This document shows, piece by piece, positions 42,604 to 50,314 of a DNA stretch of 64,000 bases. Source of the DNA: Virgibacillus_F necropolis_A. Its GTDB lineage: Bacteria; Bacillota; Bacilli; Bacillales; Amphibacillaceae. The stretch spans positions 2,170,001 to 2,234,000 of the forward strand of contig NZ_CP084992.1 in assembly GCF_044793635.1 (NCBI RefSeq), in the 5' to 3' direction. The position numbers and the translations under genes were made by a program. Every line of letters begins with the position of its first letter. Position 1 is the first letter of the stretch. The notes under the pieces are model-generated. The model saw only the letters and a program-made list of their open reading frames with translations, did not search any database and was not told the DNA's origin.

Positions 42604-44044
42604 TAAAATTGAAGTTATCGGGCTGGGTGCAGGTGACATCAATCAATTGCCTCTTGGCATATATAAAAAACTAATCAATCACAAACAACCCATCTATACA
42701 CGTACCAATGATCATCCTGTTATAGATTCACTATTACAAGAAGGGGTTAGCTTTGAGGCTTTTGATCATTATTATGAGAAGAACGATCAATTTGAGGACG
42801 TTTATGTAAAAATTGTAGATGAACTATTGGAAAGAGCAAAGGATAATTCTATTATTTATACAATACCAGGACATCCGATGCTTGCTGAAAAAACCGTGCA
42901 GCTTTTATTAGAACAAAAAGAGAGCTCTGTGGAAATAGTTGGTGGACAGAGTTATTTAGATGACCTTTTTACGGTATTAAAAATTGATCCAATTGAGGGA
43001 TTCCAGTTTATTGACGGCACATCATTTGATCGCAGTCAGCTAAACTATCGACACCATCTTGTGTTCTGCCAAGTGTATGATGCGTTTATCGCATCAAACG
43101 TTAAGCTAGCCTTATTAGAAGATCTCACGCCTGACTATCCAATTAAAGTTGTGGAAGCAGCGGGGAGTAAGTCAGAAATAATTACAACGATCCCTCTTGA
43201 AGAATTGGATCATGCACTTGAGGTTGGTAATCTAACGAGTGTATATGTGCCCCCTGCGCCAGCTGATATGTTGAATCATACGTTTAATCGATTAAGAGAA
43301 GTAATCAGCAAATTGCGTGGACCTGGTGGCTGTCCGTGGGATCAAGAACAAACACATGAAACATTACGAGAGTATGCGATTGAAGAGGTCTATGAATTAA
43401 TAGATGCAATAGATAATCAGGACGATGAAGGAATTATTGAGGAATTAGGCGATATCTTGCTGCAAGTTATGCTTCATAGCCAGATTGGTGAGGATGACGG
43501 CTATTTTATGGTTGACGATGTCATCAAATCTATAACAGACAAAATGATACACCGCCATCCACATGTTTTTGGGGATACAAAGGCCGACACAGTTACACAA
43601 GTATATCAAAACTGGGATGCTCTGAAGAAAGAGGAAAAGGGCAATGAACGAACGTCCCACTTAGACGGAATTCCAAAACATTTCCCGTCTCTTTCAAAAG
43701 CTTCCGAACTACAAGAAAAGGCAGCAAAGGTTGGCTTTGAATGGTCTAACACAGAACCCGTTTGGCAAAAGCTTGAAGAAGAAATTATGGAAGTAAAAGA
43801 AGCGATTGAAAAGAAAGAGAATAGTGAAGTTGAAAAGGAATTTGGTGACGTACTATTTGTCATTGCAAATCTAGCAAGATATTATAAAATAAATGCAGAA
43901 GTAGCATTAAATCAAACCAATCAAAAATTCATGTCACGTTTTCGGTATATAGAGAAACAACTTGAAGATGAGGGAAAACAGCTTGCCGATGCATCATTAG
44001 AAGAGATGGATTACTATTGGAATCAAGCTAAAGGGGAAGAGTGA
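42596..44044 (+). CDS. yabN: YabN: tetrapyrrole-methylase-like domain fused to MazG pyrophosphohydrolase
   Basis: A 482-aa fusion. Residues 1-~220 form a tetrapyrrole-methylase-like domain (EVIGLGAGDINQLPLGIYK; YTIPGHPMLAEKT), and ~225-482 carry tandem MazG nucleotide pyrophosphatase domains (GGCPWDQEQTHETLREYAIE; EELGDILLQV; FGDVLFVIANLARY), which cleave non-canonical NTPs. The role of the methylase-like part is unknown. ATG 42596 follows GGGAGG inside the end of yabM; the longer frame is not coding. It is normally co-transcribed with yabM and rqcP. Confidence 0.93.
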   Translation: MANKIEVIGLGAGDINQLPLGIYKKLINHKQPIYTRTNDHPVIDSLLQEGVSFEAFDHYYEKNDQFEDVYVKIVDELLERAKDNSIIYTIPGHPMLAEKTVQLLLEQKESSVEIVGGQSYLDDLFTVLKIDPIEGFQFIDGTSFDRSQLNYRHHLVFCQVYDAFIASNVKLALLEDLTPDYPIKVVEAAGSKSEIITTIPLEELDHALEVGNLTSVYVPPAPADMLNHTFNRLREVISKLRGPGGCPWDQEQTHETLREYAIEEVYELIDAIDNQDDEGIIEELGDILLQVMLHSQIGEDDGYFMVDDVIKSITDKMIHRHPHVFGDTKADTVTQVYQNWDALKKEEKGNERTSHLDGIPKHFPSLSKASELQEKAAKVGFEWSNTEPVWQKLEEEIMEVKEAIEKKENSEVEKEFGDVLFVIANLARYYKINAEVALNQTNQKFMSRFRYIEKQLEDEGKQLADASLEEMDYYWNQAKGEE

Positions 44045-44049
44045 TAATT

Positions 44050-44307
44050 ATGCGTTTAGATAAATTTTTAAAAGTATCACGTCTGATTAAACGGCGTACA
44101 TTAGCTAAAGAAGTAGCGGATCAAGGAAGAATCACCGTCAATGGTAATCAAGCAAAAGCAGCATCCACCGTTTCGAAAGGCGACGAACTTGTCATCCGTT
44201 TTGGTCAAAAACTAGTAACGATCAAAATAAATGACTTAAAAGAAGTTGTTCGAAAAGATGAAGCGGAAATGTTGTATAGTGTTGTGAAGGAAGAGAAGAT
44301 CGACTAA
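44050..44307 (+). CDS. rqcP: S4-domain ribosome quality control protein RqcP (YabO)
   Basis: Small S4 RNA-binding protein (85 aa) that works with RqcH at stalled 50S-peptidyl-tRNA complexes to add C-terminal alanine tails (B. subtilis YabO; Hsp15 relative). MRLDKFLKVSRLIKRRTLAK and VADQGRITVNGNQAKA form the S4 motif. GTG 44041 overlaps the yabN stop, but ATG 44050 after GGGGAAG gives the family N-terminus. Confidence 0.95.
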   Translation: MRLDKFLKVSRLIKRRTLAKEVADQGRITVNGNQAKAASTVSKGDELVIRFGQKLVTIKINDLKEVVRKDEAEMLYSVVKEEKID

Positions 44308-44354
44308 TCATATGGCGATGCCCGTATGATTGGAAAAGTAAATAGGTTTAAATT

Positions 44355-44386
44355 GAGAAACTCAGTGTCTAACTGAGTTTTTTATT
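44355..44386 (+). terminator. Terminator of the yabM-yabN-rqcP operon
   Basis: AAACTCAGT / AACTGAGTTT stem with TTTTTT. Confidence 0.85.
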
Positions 44387-44393
44387 ATTAAAG

Positions 44394-44936
44394 GCTCTTT
44401 TCGTACGCATTGTTGCTTTTCATCTTCATAGTTGATTTATATTGCGACGTAACCTTAAGTTTATTTTCAAAGACATGTGCTATTACTGACGCCCAGGATC
44501 GCTCCGGGCGGATGCTTTCCGCGGGCACGGCCTTAGCCTCCTCGAGAAAACCACTCTGCGGGGTCTTCGGACACGTGCTGTTCCCGCAGGAGTCACCGCC
44601 CTCCACTCACCTGGACTGGTAAAGCTATTTATGTAAGAATTCTTTGTCATTTTTTTAACTAATGAATGCTGTTATGGGCAAATATTATACCAGCAGCCCG
44701 TATACATGTAGACTCCTGCGGGAGGACAGGCATTGGTGAGACTACGCAGTGCGTTAGCACAAGGAGGCTCACCAGCCGCCCGCGGAAAGCGAAGTGTATA
44801 CGGGCTGCGGCTGCTTAAGTAACTTGTTTCCATTATCAGTAAAACAGATCTAACATAGACAGAAGTTACGTCGCATTTTATATCTATTCTCTTAAAAACC
44901 AACAATCTTTGGGAATAGACCTTTATTAAAAGAGGA
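44394..44936. repeat. Large family C element: inverted repeats around two opposed GC-rich modules
   Basis: About 540 bp. The left end reads CTCTTTTCGTACGCATTGTTGC ... ATTGCGACGTAAC (to 44453, shown in parts) and the right end (44865-44936) is its imperfect reverse complement, starting GTTACGTCGC. Inside are two copies of the CTGCGGG/CCCGCAGGAGTC module in opposite directions (44490-44606 and 44692-44812), the second closed by GCAGCCCGTATAC / GTATACGGGCTGC. Reading frames here are spurious. It fills the rqcP-dinB gap. Confidence 0.75.
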
Positions 44937-45000
44937 TTTCTTTTGATTAACACGAATATATAAAGGTAATAACAAAATTGAATATTAAAGGGGGGATACT

Positions 45001-45468
45001 GTGTTATCTTTGTTTCGTTACAATTGGGAGGTAAGAAATGATTGGTTTGAATGGTGTGAGCAACTATCAGAGGACGAGTTACTACGCAAACGTACGGGTG
45101 GTGTAGAAGGTATTCTCCATACTCTTTTTCACATAGTAGATGTTGAATATAGTTGGATAGCTGTCCTGCAGGGAAAACCCGAATTTTATGATCCGTTTGA
45201 TGATTATCAGACTCTAGATCAGGTGAAAAGCTTATCGGAAAGCTTCCATATTGAGGTTAACAACTTTTTGGAAAAATGGTCGGATGAGATGGAGGGCACT
45301 ACCTTGACTGAAACACTGGAGGATGGACGAATTCTAACTTTCACACATGGCGATATTTTGCGACACACGATTGCCCACGAAATTCATCACATCGGTCAAC
45401 TTTCTGTGTGGTCCAGGGAACTTAATTTGCAGCCTATATCAGCGAATTTACTTAATTTTGGTAGATAA
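45001..45468 (+). CDS. DinB family protein
   Basis: A 155-residue protein of the DinB/YfiT-like four-helix bundle family, whose members bind a divalent metal through three histidines and include bacillithiol or mycothiol-dependent enzymes. Probable metal ligands are His44 (HTLFHIVDVEYSW) and the His cluster in HTIAHEIHHIGQLS. No specific reaction can be given. GTG 45001 follows AAGGGGGG. B. subtilis has no gene at this position between yabO and yabP, and a family C element abuts it, so it is a local insertion. Confidence 0.85.
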   Translation: MLSLFRYNWEVRNDWFEWCEQLSEDELLRKRTGGVEGILHTLFHIVDVEYSWIAVLQGKPEFYDPFDDYQTLDQVKSLSESFHIEVNNFLEKWSDEMEGTTLTETLEDGRILTFTHGDILRHTIAHEIHHIGQLSVWSRELNLQPISANLLNFGR

Positions 45469-45544
45469 ATCTGGTTAAAAATAGTAGGAATACTTCAGTC
45501 TATTAACCAGTTTTGTCTTCCTTTACTCGCTTTTCCAATTTAGT

Positions 45545-45573
45545 TCTATACTTGTCCTCCTTTTCATATAGTT
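45545..45573 (+). promoter_or_regulatory. Candidate sigma-E promoter of yabP-yabQ
   Basis: TCTATAC (45545-45551), 13-nt spacer, CATATAGTT (45565-45573). Resembles the yaaH candidate; yabP/yabQ are mother-cell genes in B. subtilis. Confidence 0.45.
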
Positions 45574-45597
45574 ATAATGATAAGGAGGACGATTGTT

Positions 45598-45900
45598 ATG
45601 AATTACTATGAAAAGGATACCCAACCACATGTGACTCAGCAGGATCACTCGCTTAAGATTAACAACCGAAAAAGTGTTGAAATTAGCGGTGTGAAAGAGG
45701 TAGATAGTTTTGATAATGAGGAATTTTTGCTGGAGACGGTAATGGGATTTTTAATTGTGCGTGGCCAAAACCTTCAGCTGAAAAATTTGGATGTTAGCGA
45801 AGGTCTGGTTTCGATTAAGGGCAAAATATATGAGCTTTCCTATGTAGATGAACACCAACAGGAGAAAGCTAAGGGATTCTTTAGCAAGCTGTTTAGATGA
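45598..45900 (+). CDS. yabP: Sporulation protein YabP
   Basis: A 100-residue YabP/YqfC-family protein. The family core HSLKINNRKSVEISGVKEV and the LDVSEGLVSIKGKIYEL strand pattern are present. In B. subtilis the gene is mother-cell expressed and needed for efficient sporulation; the molecular role is unknown. ATG 45598 follows AAGGAGGA; the frame from 45577 is not supported by a ribosome site. The stop overlaps the yabQ start (ATGA). Confidence 0.92.
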   Translation: MNYYEKDTQPHVTQQDHSLKINNRKSVEISGVKEVDSFDNEEFLLETVMGFLIVRGQNLQLKNLDVSEGLVSIKGKIYELSYVDEHQQEKAKGFFSKLFR

Positions 45901-46496
45901 TCCTATCCGTTCAGTTTATGACGATGCTCGCCATGGTTTTAGGAGGGTTCTATTTGGGTATGATACTGGATACATTCCGGCGAGCATCCCCACATTGGAA
46001 AAACTCAGTATTTCTCTCTTATCTTATGGAGACCATTTTTTGGTTTTCTCAAACGTTATTATTATTCTATATCTTATATCGTGTAAACTCCGGTGAATTA
46101 CGATTTTATGTATTTGTGGCTTGCCTATTAGGATTCGCAACTTATCAAGCGTTGGCTGCTACAGCGTATAAAAAATTGCTTGAACATATGATTCAGTTGG
46201 CCTTGTCAGTGTACCGTTTTTTTGCAAAAGCGATTCGTGTATTAATTGTTACACCTATTGTTTTTGTTTTTTCATTGCTATTCTCAGCAATCTCTTATAC
46301 ACTTCAAGTACTTTTTATTGTATTATTAACGATAGCTAAAATAATTTTTGCTCCTTTTAAATGGATATTCATGTTAATTTATGGGTTACTTCCAGAAGTA
46401 ATAAAAAATTATTTACACAAAATAGCAGGATTTTATAGTACAATGGAGAATATATCTAAGAAATGGTTGAAGTATATCAGGTTTAAGAGGAGGTAG
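45897..46496 (+). CDS. yabQ: Spore cortex biosynthesis membrane protein YabQ
   Basis: A 199-residue membrane protein with about five hydrophobic segments (roughly 4-22, 38-60, 70-90, 110-135, 138-165). YabQ localises to membranes around the forespore and is required for cortex formation in B. subtilis. The N-terminal half is the conserved YabQ domain; the basic C-terminus (KKWLKYIRFKRR) is probably cytoplasmic. ATG 45897 overlaps the yabP stop by 4 bp, so the two are translationally coupled. divIC follows after 6 bp. Confidence 0.9.
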   Translation: MILSVQFMTMLAMVLGGFYLGMILDTFRRASPHWKNSVFLSYLMETIFWFSQTLLLFYILYRVNSGELRFYVFVACLLGFATYQALAATAYKKLLEHMIQLALSVYRFFAKAIRVLIVTPIVFVFSLLFSAISYTLQVLFIVLLTIAKIIFAPFKWIFMLIYGLLPEVIKNYLHKIAGFYSTMENISKKWLKYIRFKRR

Positions 46497-46502
46497 TGGG
46501 CT

Positions 46503-46883
46503 GTGACCGCCAAGGAAAAAACGGTAACAAGATTAAGTTCGGATTATATGCAGCAATATGATGCTCATAAGGGCAGACAGAAACGGAAAAAACAACGTCT
46601 AATTCGCCGTCTTGTGTTATTTTCTATCGTAGCAATTATTGCGATCGGTAGTATGGCTACATTTCACGTTAAACAACGTGTACTTCAAGCTGAAAAGCAA
46701 GAACAGTATGAACAAATGCAGGAAAAGATGGCAAAACTTGAGAGTAAAGAAGCGAATCTTAATGAGGAAATACAGCTTTTACAAAACGAGGAATATGTAT
46801 TGGAGATAGCGCGGACAAACTATTTCTTCTCTAAAGAAGGCGAATTAATTTTCAAATTGCCCGATGAGGAGCCATCTTATTGA
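46503..46883 (+). CDS. divIC: Cell division protein DivIC (FtsB-like)
   Basis: Bitopic septal protein that forms the DivIB-DivIC-FtsL complex. The 126-aa protein has a basic cytoplasmic N-terminus, one transmembrane segment (about 38-55; RLVLFSIVAIIAIGSMATF), then a coiled coil (60-100; KQEQYEQMQEKMAKLESKEA) and an extracytoplasmic tail with the family end EYVLEIARTNYFFSKEGE. The start is GTG 46503 after AGGAGGTAG. Confidence 0.94.
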   Translation: MTAKEKTVTRLSSDYMQQYDAHKGRQKRKKQRLIRRLVLFSIVAIIAIGSMATFHVKQRVLQAEKQEQYEQMQEKMAKLESKEANLNEEIQLLQNEEYVLEIARTNYFFSKEGELIFKLPDEEPSY

Positions 46884-46909
46884 CACACTTTCATTACTTT
46901 AGCTATAAT
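46880..46909 (+). promoter_or_regulatory. Sigma-A promoter of yabR
   Basis: TTGACA (46880-46885), 18-nt spacer, TATAAT (46904-46909). The -35 overlaps the divIC stop codon. Confidence 0.75.
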
Positions 46910-46956
46910 ATAATAGTAGTATATTATTTAAACTTTTAAGGAGGAGCATTTTTTTT

Positions 46957-47340
46957 ATGTCAATCGAAGTAGGCAGCAAGCTGCAAGGTAAGGTAACGGG
47001 TATCACTAATTTTGGTGCATTTGTAGAACTTGGAGAAGGGAAAACAGGTCTTGTCCATATTAGTGAGGTTGCCGATAACTATGTTAAAGACATTAATGAA
47101 CACTTAACTGTCGGTGACGAAGTTTTGGTGAAAGTTATTAATGTTGAAAAAGATGGTAAAATTGGTCTTTCCATTAAAAAGGCTAAAGATAAGCCGGTTC
47201 GCCCAAGAAACAATCGTGACCGTGGCGAAACATTTGAGTCAAAGATGAATAAGTTTCTAAAGGATTCGGAAGACCGTTTAGCCTCTTTGAAGAAGCAAAC
47301 GGAAACCAAACGCGGAGGCCGAGGTGCTAAGCGAGGATAA
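46957..47340 (+). CDS. yabR: S1-domain RNA-binding protein YabR
   Basis: A 127-aa protein with one S1 RNA-binding domain (about 3-72; VGSKLQGKVTGITNFGAFVE, HISEVADNYVKD, VGDEVLVKVINVEKDGKIGLSIK) and a basic Arg/Gly-rich tail ending RGGRGAKRG. It is the YabR/general stress protein 13 type, related to PNPase S1 domains. Function is not established. AAGGAGGAG precedes ATG 46957. It has its own strong promoter and terminator. Confidence 0.92.
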   Translation: MSIEVGSKLQGKVTGITNFGAFVELGEGKTGLVHISEVADNYVKDINEHLTVGDEVLVKVINVEKDGKIGLSIKKAKDKPVRPRNNRDRGETFESKMNKFLKDSEDRLASLKKQTETKRGGRGAKRG

Positions 47341-47380
47341 AGATTGCTGTCTATAAAGATGCTCTATCAAAATAGATGAC

Positions 47381-47417
47381 GACAGGTACCGCTTTTTAAA
47401 GTGGTACCTGTTTTTTG
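47381..47417 (+). terminator. Terminator of yabR
   Basis: CAGGTACCGCTTT / AAAGTGGTACCTG stem with six T. Confidence 0.9.
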
Positions 47418-47419
47418 TG

Positions 47420-47696
47420 TGTAAGGAAAGTATAAAATGTGGCATTGAATATTTTGGTCACTATGCAGGGACACGTCCAGCTCCAGCGCCCAGCGACTAT
47501 TGGATTTCCTTTACCTCCTTACGATAACAGTTCGACATAGTCGAACGTCCTTAACCGCTTACGCTTACCGTGTTTCCTTTATCTCAAAAGAAAGAAGGAA
47601 GTTCAATTAAAACCGCCACTTTGCGTGGCAACATCGAACTACCCACGTTGCGTGGGCACAATCCATACGTCGCTAAACGGGCGCTTGCGCTTTTGT
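47420..47696. repeat. Composite hairpin repeat: family A end, unrelated inner hairpins
   Basis: It begins TGTAAGGAAAGTATAAAATG and GTCCAGCTCCAGCGCC, like the family A copy at 28516, and ends GGGCGCTTGCGCTTTT, but the usual core is replaced by other hairpins: TTCGACATAGTCGAA, CCACTTTGCGTGG and CCCACGTTGCGTGGG. It starts right after the yabR terminator. Confidence 0.7.
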
Positions 47697-47777
47697 TCTG
47701 TACAAGAGAAAGTTCGCAATCCAAACGAGGGTTAATATATAGTTGAACTCCTTGCGTGTAGCCATTAATCTACACAA

Positions 47778-47815
47778 AAAAAGGATTGAATCCAATTTGG
47801 ACTCAATCCTTTTTT
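47778..47815. terminator. Terminator of tRNA-Met (bidirectional)
   Basis: AAAGGATTGAATCCAA / TTGGACTCAATCCTTTTTT stem; serves the minus-strand tRNA and could stop plus-strand read-through. Confidence 0.8.
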
Positions 47816-47825
47816 CAATTATATA

Positions 47826-47899
47826 TAGCGGCGGAGGGGATCGAACCCACGACCTCACGGGTATGAACCGTACGCTCTCGCCAGCTGAGCTACGCCGCC
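47826..47899 (-). tRNA. tRNA-Met (CAT anticodon, elongator type)
   Basis: A 74-nt cloverleaf on the minus strand: acceptor GGCGGCG / CGCCGCT, D-arm GCTC...GAGC, anticodon stem ACGGT-TCAT-ACCCGT with CAT anticodon, T-loop TTCGATC, discriminator A. CCA is not encoded. It matches B. subtilis elongator tRNA-Met except that the T-stem reads GTGGG opposite CCCTC, giving one T-T mismatch. A G1-C72 pair is replaced by G-T. It lies between yabR and spoIIE, where B. subtilis has trnSL Met and Glu genes. Confidence 0.92.
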
Positions 47900-47918
47900 A
47901 AATTTAGCCACAAAAATT

Positions 47919-47947
47919 ATAATACAACACAAAGTGAGTAGTGTCAA
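47919..47947 (-). promoter_or_regulatory. Sigma-A promoter of tRNA-Met
   Basis: Minus strand TTGACA (complement of 47942-47947), 17-nt spacer, TATTAT (complement of 47919-47924), 20 nt before the tRNA 5' end. Confidence 0.8.
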
Positions 47948-48025
47948 TGCTTTCTCTTGTTTTCAGATTATATAAAAAGCGAGCTCCACTAAAGAGCTCG
48001 CAAATCTACCAACACTACACTTTTC

Positions 48026-49543
48026 TTAAGGTGTATATGTTTCTTCTTCTTCAGGTTTGGTGCGTTTTATGAAGAATGACAAGATAAAGCCTACCACAGC
48101 AAACCATGTCGCAACCATAAAGGCGTCATTTATTCCTTCAATTGTTGCTAAAGATTTAATTTGAGCAAATTCCTGATCGTTTGGCATCCCCGATTTTGGT
48201 AAGAATTCTTTTACGTGATCTGCCGTTTGATTGCTCATAACCGTGATAAGGAATGCAGTCCCAATCGCGCCTGAAACTTGCCTTAATGTGTTCGACATCG
48301 CAGTCCCATGCGAATATAGCTTTTGTGGTAATTGGTTTAAACCCGCTGTCATGATTGGCATCATGATCATGGATATTCCAATCATTCGTCCACTATAAAC
48401 AACCATCATATACGTATAGCTAGTTGTATCTGACAATTCGGTAAAGAAAAATGTTGTTATTGTAATGATTGCCAAACCGACAAGTGCTAGCGGACGGGCG
48501 CCAATTTTATCGAACATTTTCCCGGTTATTGGTGACATAACTCCTGATATAATTGCGCCAGGTAATAACAATAGGCCTGATTCAAGCGGCGAAAAGTCAC
48601 GAACGTTCTGTAAATAGATTGGGATGAGCAGCATGGCAGAGAACATTGCCATTGTAACAACCACGTTAATAACAGTTGTCAGCGAAAACATACTATACTT
48701 GAAAACACGAAATTCTAACATAGGCGTTTTTATGCGCATTTGTCTAACTACAAATATGACCATTGCTACAACGCCAATGCCTAATGTGGTTAGAACAATG
48801 GAGTCTGTCCATCCATTTTCACCTGCACTACTAAATCCATATAATAAACCACCGAATGCAAATGTTGAAAGGATTATAGAAGGAATGTCAACTTTTGGAT
48901 TAGATAATTTAGTAACATTTCTTAAGATGAAATATGCAATAATTACATCAATAATGGCGATCGGTAATACAATGAAAAAAAGGACGCGCCATGAGTAGTT
49001 CTGTACAATCCATCCTGATAAAGGTGGGCCGATAGCTGGTGCAGACATCATTGCAAGACCAATTAGTCCCATGGCTCCACCACGTTTTTCAATTGGGAAA
49101 AGACTAAGAATAACGACTGATAGTAGTGGCATCATAATCCCTGCGCCAGCAGCTTGGATAACCCGCCCAACGATGAGCATAGAAAAACCTGGTGCTGTTC
49201 CACAAAAGAGGGTACCAAGTGCAAATAAAGACATTGCTGTTAAAAGTAATTTACGTGTTGAGAATTTTTCCATTAAAAATGCTGTAATAGGAATAAGTAT
49301 TCCGTTGACAAGCATATATACGGTTGTTAACCATTGTGCTGTATTAGCGTCTATATTTAAATCCACCATCATAACAGGTAATGCAACGTTCATTAACGTT
49401 TGATTTAAAATAGCGACAAATGCACCTAGAACCATTACAAAAATAATGGGGCCTTTCGCTACTTTTCCTGCCTCGATAAAGGCGCTTCTATCTTTCAACT
49501 TCATCATCTCCGGTGATTTTGATTTTTTCTTTGATAGTTTCAT
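48026..49543 (-). CDS. DHA2-family MFS multidrug efflux transporter
   Basis: Drug/proton antiporter of the 14-transmembrane DHA2 (EmrB/QacA/LmrB) group, 505 aa. Motif C-like GPPLSGWIVQNYSWRVLFF, NQTLMNVALP in helix 1 and GRVIQAAGAGIMMPL are typical. The start is uncertain: ATG 49543 has a poor ribosome site, ATG 49507/49504 have GGAG too close, and TTG 49498 has GGAG 9 nt upstream; all overlap the end of the marR-type gene. Substrate is unknown. It is co-encoded with, and probably repressed by, the upstream MarR regulator. It is not present at this locus in B. subtilis. Confidence 0.88.
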   Translation of the reverse strand: MKLSKKKSKSPEMMKLKDRSAFIEAGKVAKGPIIFVMVLGAFVAILNQTLMNVALPVMMVDLNIDANTAQWLTTVYMLVNGILIPITAFLMEKFSTRKLLLTAMSLFALGTLFCGTAPGFSMLIVGRVIQAAGAGIMMPLLSVVILSLFPIEKRGGAMGLIGLAMMSAPAIGPPLSGWIVQNYSWRVLFFIVLPIAIIDVIIAYFILRNVTKLSNPKVDIPSIILSTFAFGGLLYGFSSAGENGWTDSIVLTTLGIGVVAMVIFVVRQMRIKTPMLEFRVFKYSMFSLTTVINVVVTMAMFSAMLLIPIYLQNVRDFSPLESGLLLLPGAIISGVMSPITGKMFDKIGARPLALVGLAIITITTFFFTELSDTTSYTYMMVVYSGRMIGISMIMMPIMTAGLNQLPQKLYSHGTAMSNTLRQVSGAIGTAFLITVMSNQTADHVKEFLPKSGMPNDQEFAQIKSLATIEGINDAFMVATWFAVVGFILSFFIKRTKPEEEETYTP

Positions 49544-49940
49544 GAAGGTCTTTTAATTTTTCAAGATCCGCATCATCGACTTCATTTAATCTTGATAATC
49601 GGTTATAAAATAGTGCGTGTCCCTCTTTCTCTTTGGACGCTCCAAGCTTGGTTAATGTTAGAACAATTGAACGTCGGTCTTTCTCGGAGCGCTCCCTTAT
49701 TATATATTCTGCCTTTACTAAACGATCCACCGTGCTACTAACCGTACTTTTACCAACGCTCATTTTATTTGTTAATTCTTGTAAGCTTATATTTGGATTA
49801 TCTGATAATATTTTTAATATTTGCAGCTGAACAATTGTTACACCCAGCTCATTCGCATGTTGCCACATTTGTTTATAAAAAAAACGATTCACTTCACGAA
49901 ATGACTGGATAACCTCATGAATTTTTTCTTCCGATTCCAT
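49488..49940 (-). CDS. MarR family transcriptional regulator
   Basis: A 150-residue winged-helix repressor of the MarR family. The recognition region LQELTNKMSVGKSTVSSTVDRL and wing RSEKDRRSIVLTLTKLG are visible. ATG 49940 follows AGGAGGAAA; the longer frame to 49982 enters the operator palindrome. It is transcribed together with the downstream MFS efflux gene, whose start it overlaps. A near-perfect 15-bp inverted repeat just upstream is the probable autoregulatory operator. The inducing compound is unknown. Confidence 0.92.
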   Translation of the reverse strand: MESEEKIHEVIQSFREVNRFFYKQMWQHANELGVTIVQLQILKILSDNPNISLQELTNKMSVGKSTVSSTVDRLVKAEYIIRERSEKDRRSIVLTLTKLGASKEKEGHALFYNRLSRLNEVDDADLEKLKDLHETIKEKIKITGDDEVER

Positions 49941-49964
49941 ACTATTTCCTCCTGTACATAAAAA

Positions 49965-49997
49965 TAGTTCTTGTGCGAACAATTCGCATAAGAACTA
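49965..49997. promoter_or_regulatory. Operator palindrome of the MarR-MFS operon
   Basis: TAGTTCTTGTGCGAA - CAA - TTCGCATAAGAACTA; 14 of 15 positions are symmetrical. It lies 25 bp before the marR start. Binding by the MarR protein is inferred. Confidence 0.75.
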
Positions 49998-50101
49998 TTA
50001 TATGAAAATCGATAGGGCAATGCAAGAGTTTTTCTAAAGAATTACAAAATCTGTAACTATATCGAATTTTGAAGGTAAAACAAGATGTATAACGATTGAC
50101 C

Positions 50102-50129
50102 GGAAACATCCACTTTTTGGAGTGTTTCC
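50102..50129. other. Inverted repeat in the marR-spoIIE gap
   Basis: GGAAACATCC / GGAGTGTTTCC hairpin without a T-tract. The rest of the ~330-bp gap (49998-50314) holds the spoIIE promoter and otherwise nothing I recognise. Confidence 0.4.
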
Positions 50130-50257
50130 CACATACTATTTACTTAAATTAGTAAAACTGTGTAGTTATGAATGTGAGGATTGCGTTTATTCTTGTAGAA
50201 AAGTGATTGATTAATAAAGAAGTTAGTCGAACGATTTTATGAATATAGTCTGTTGTT

Positions 50258-50290
50258 TTGACAAAATAAAAATCTATCCTATGATTTAAT
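50258..50290 (+). promoter_or_regulatory. spoIIE promoter region
   Basis: TTGACA (50258-50263) can pair with TATGAT (50280-50285, 16-nt spacer) or TTTAAT (50285-50290, 21-nt spacer). The B. subtilis Spo0A-activated spoIIE promoter is unusual in having a 21-bp spacer. GTCGAAC at 50226 is a partial 0A box. Confidence 0.55.
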
Positions 50291-50314
50291 TACTCCAAGA
50301 GGGAGTGGATTTGT

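Noticed and set aside
44388..44953. Reading frames of 70-93 codons between rqcP and the DinB gene
   Set aside because: They are within the family C element and exist on both strands because of its inverted symmetry.
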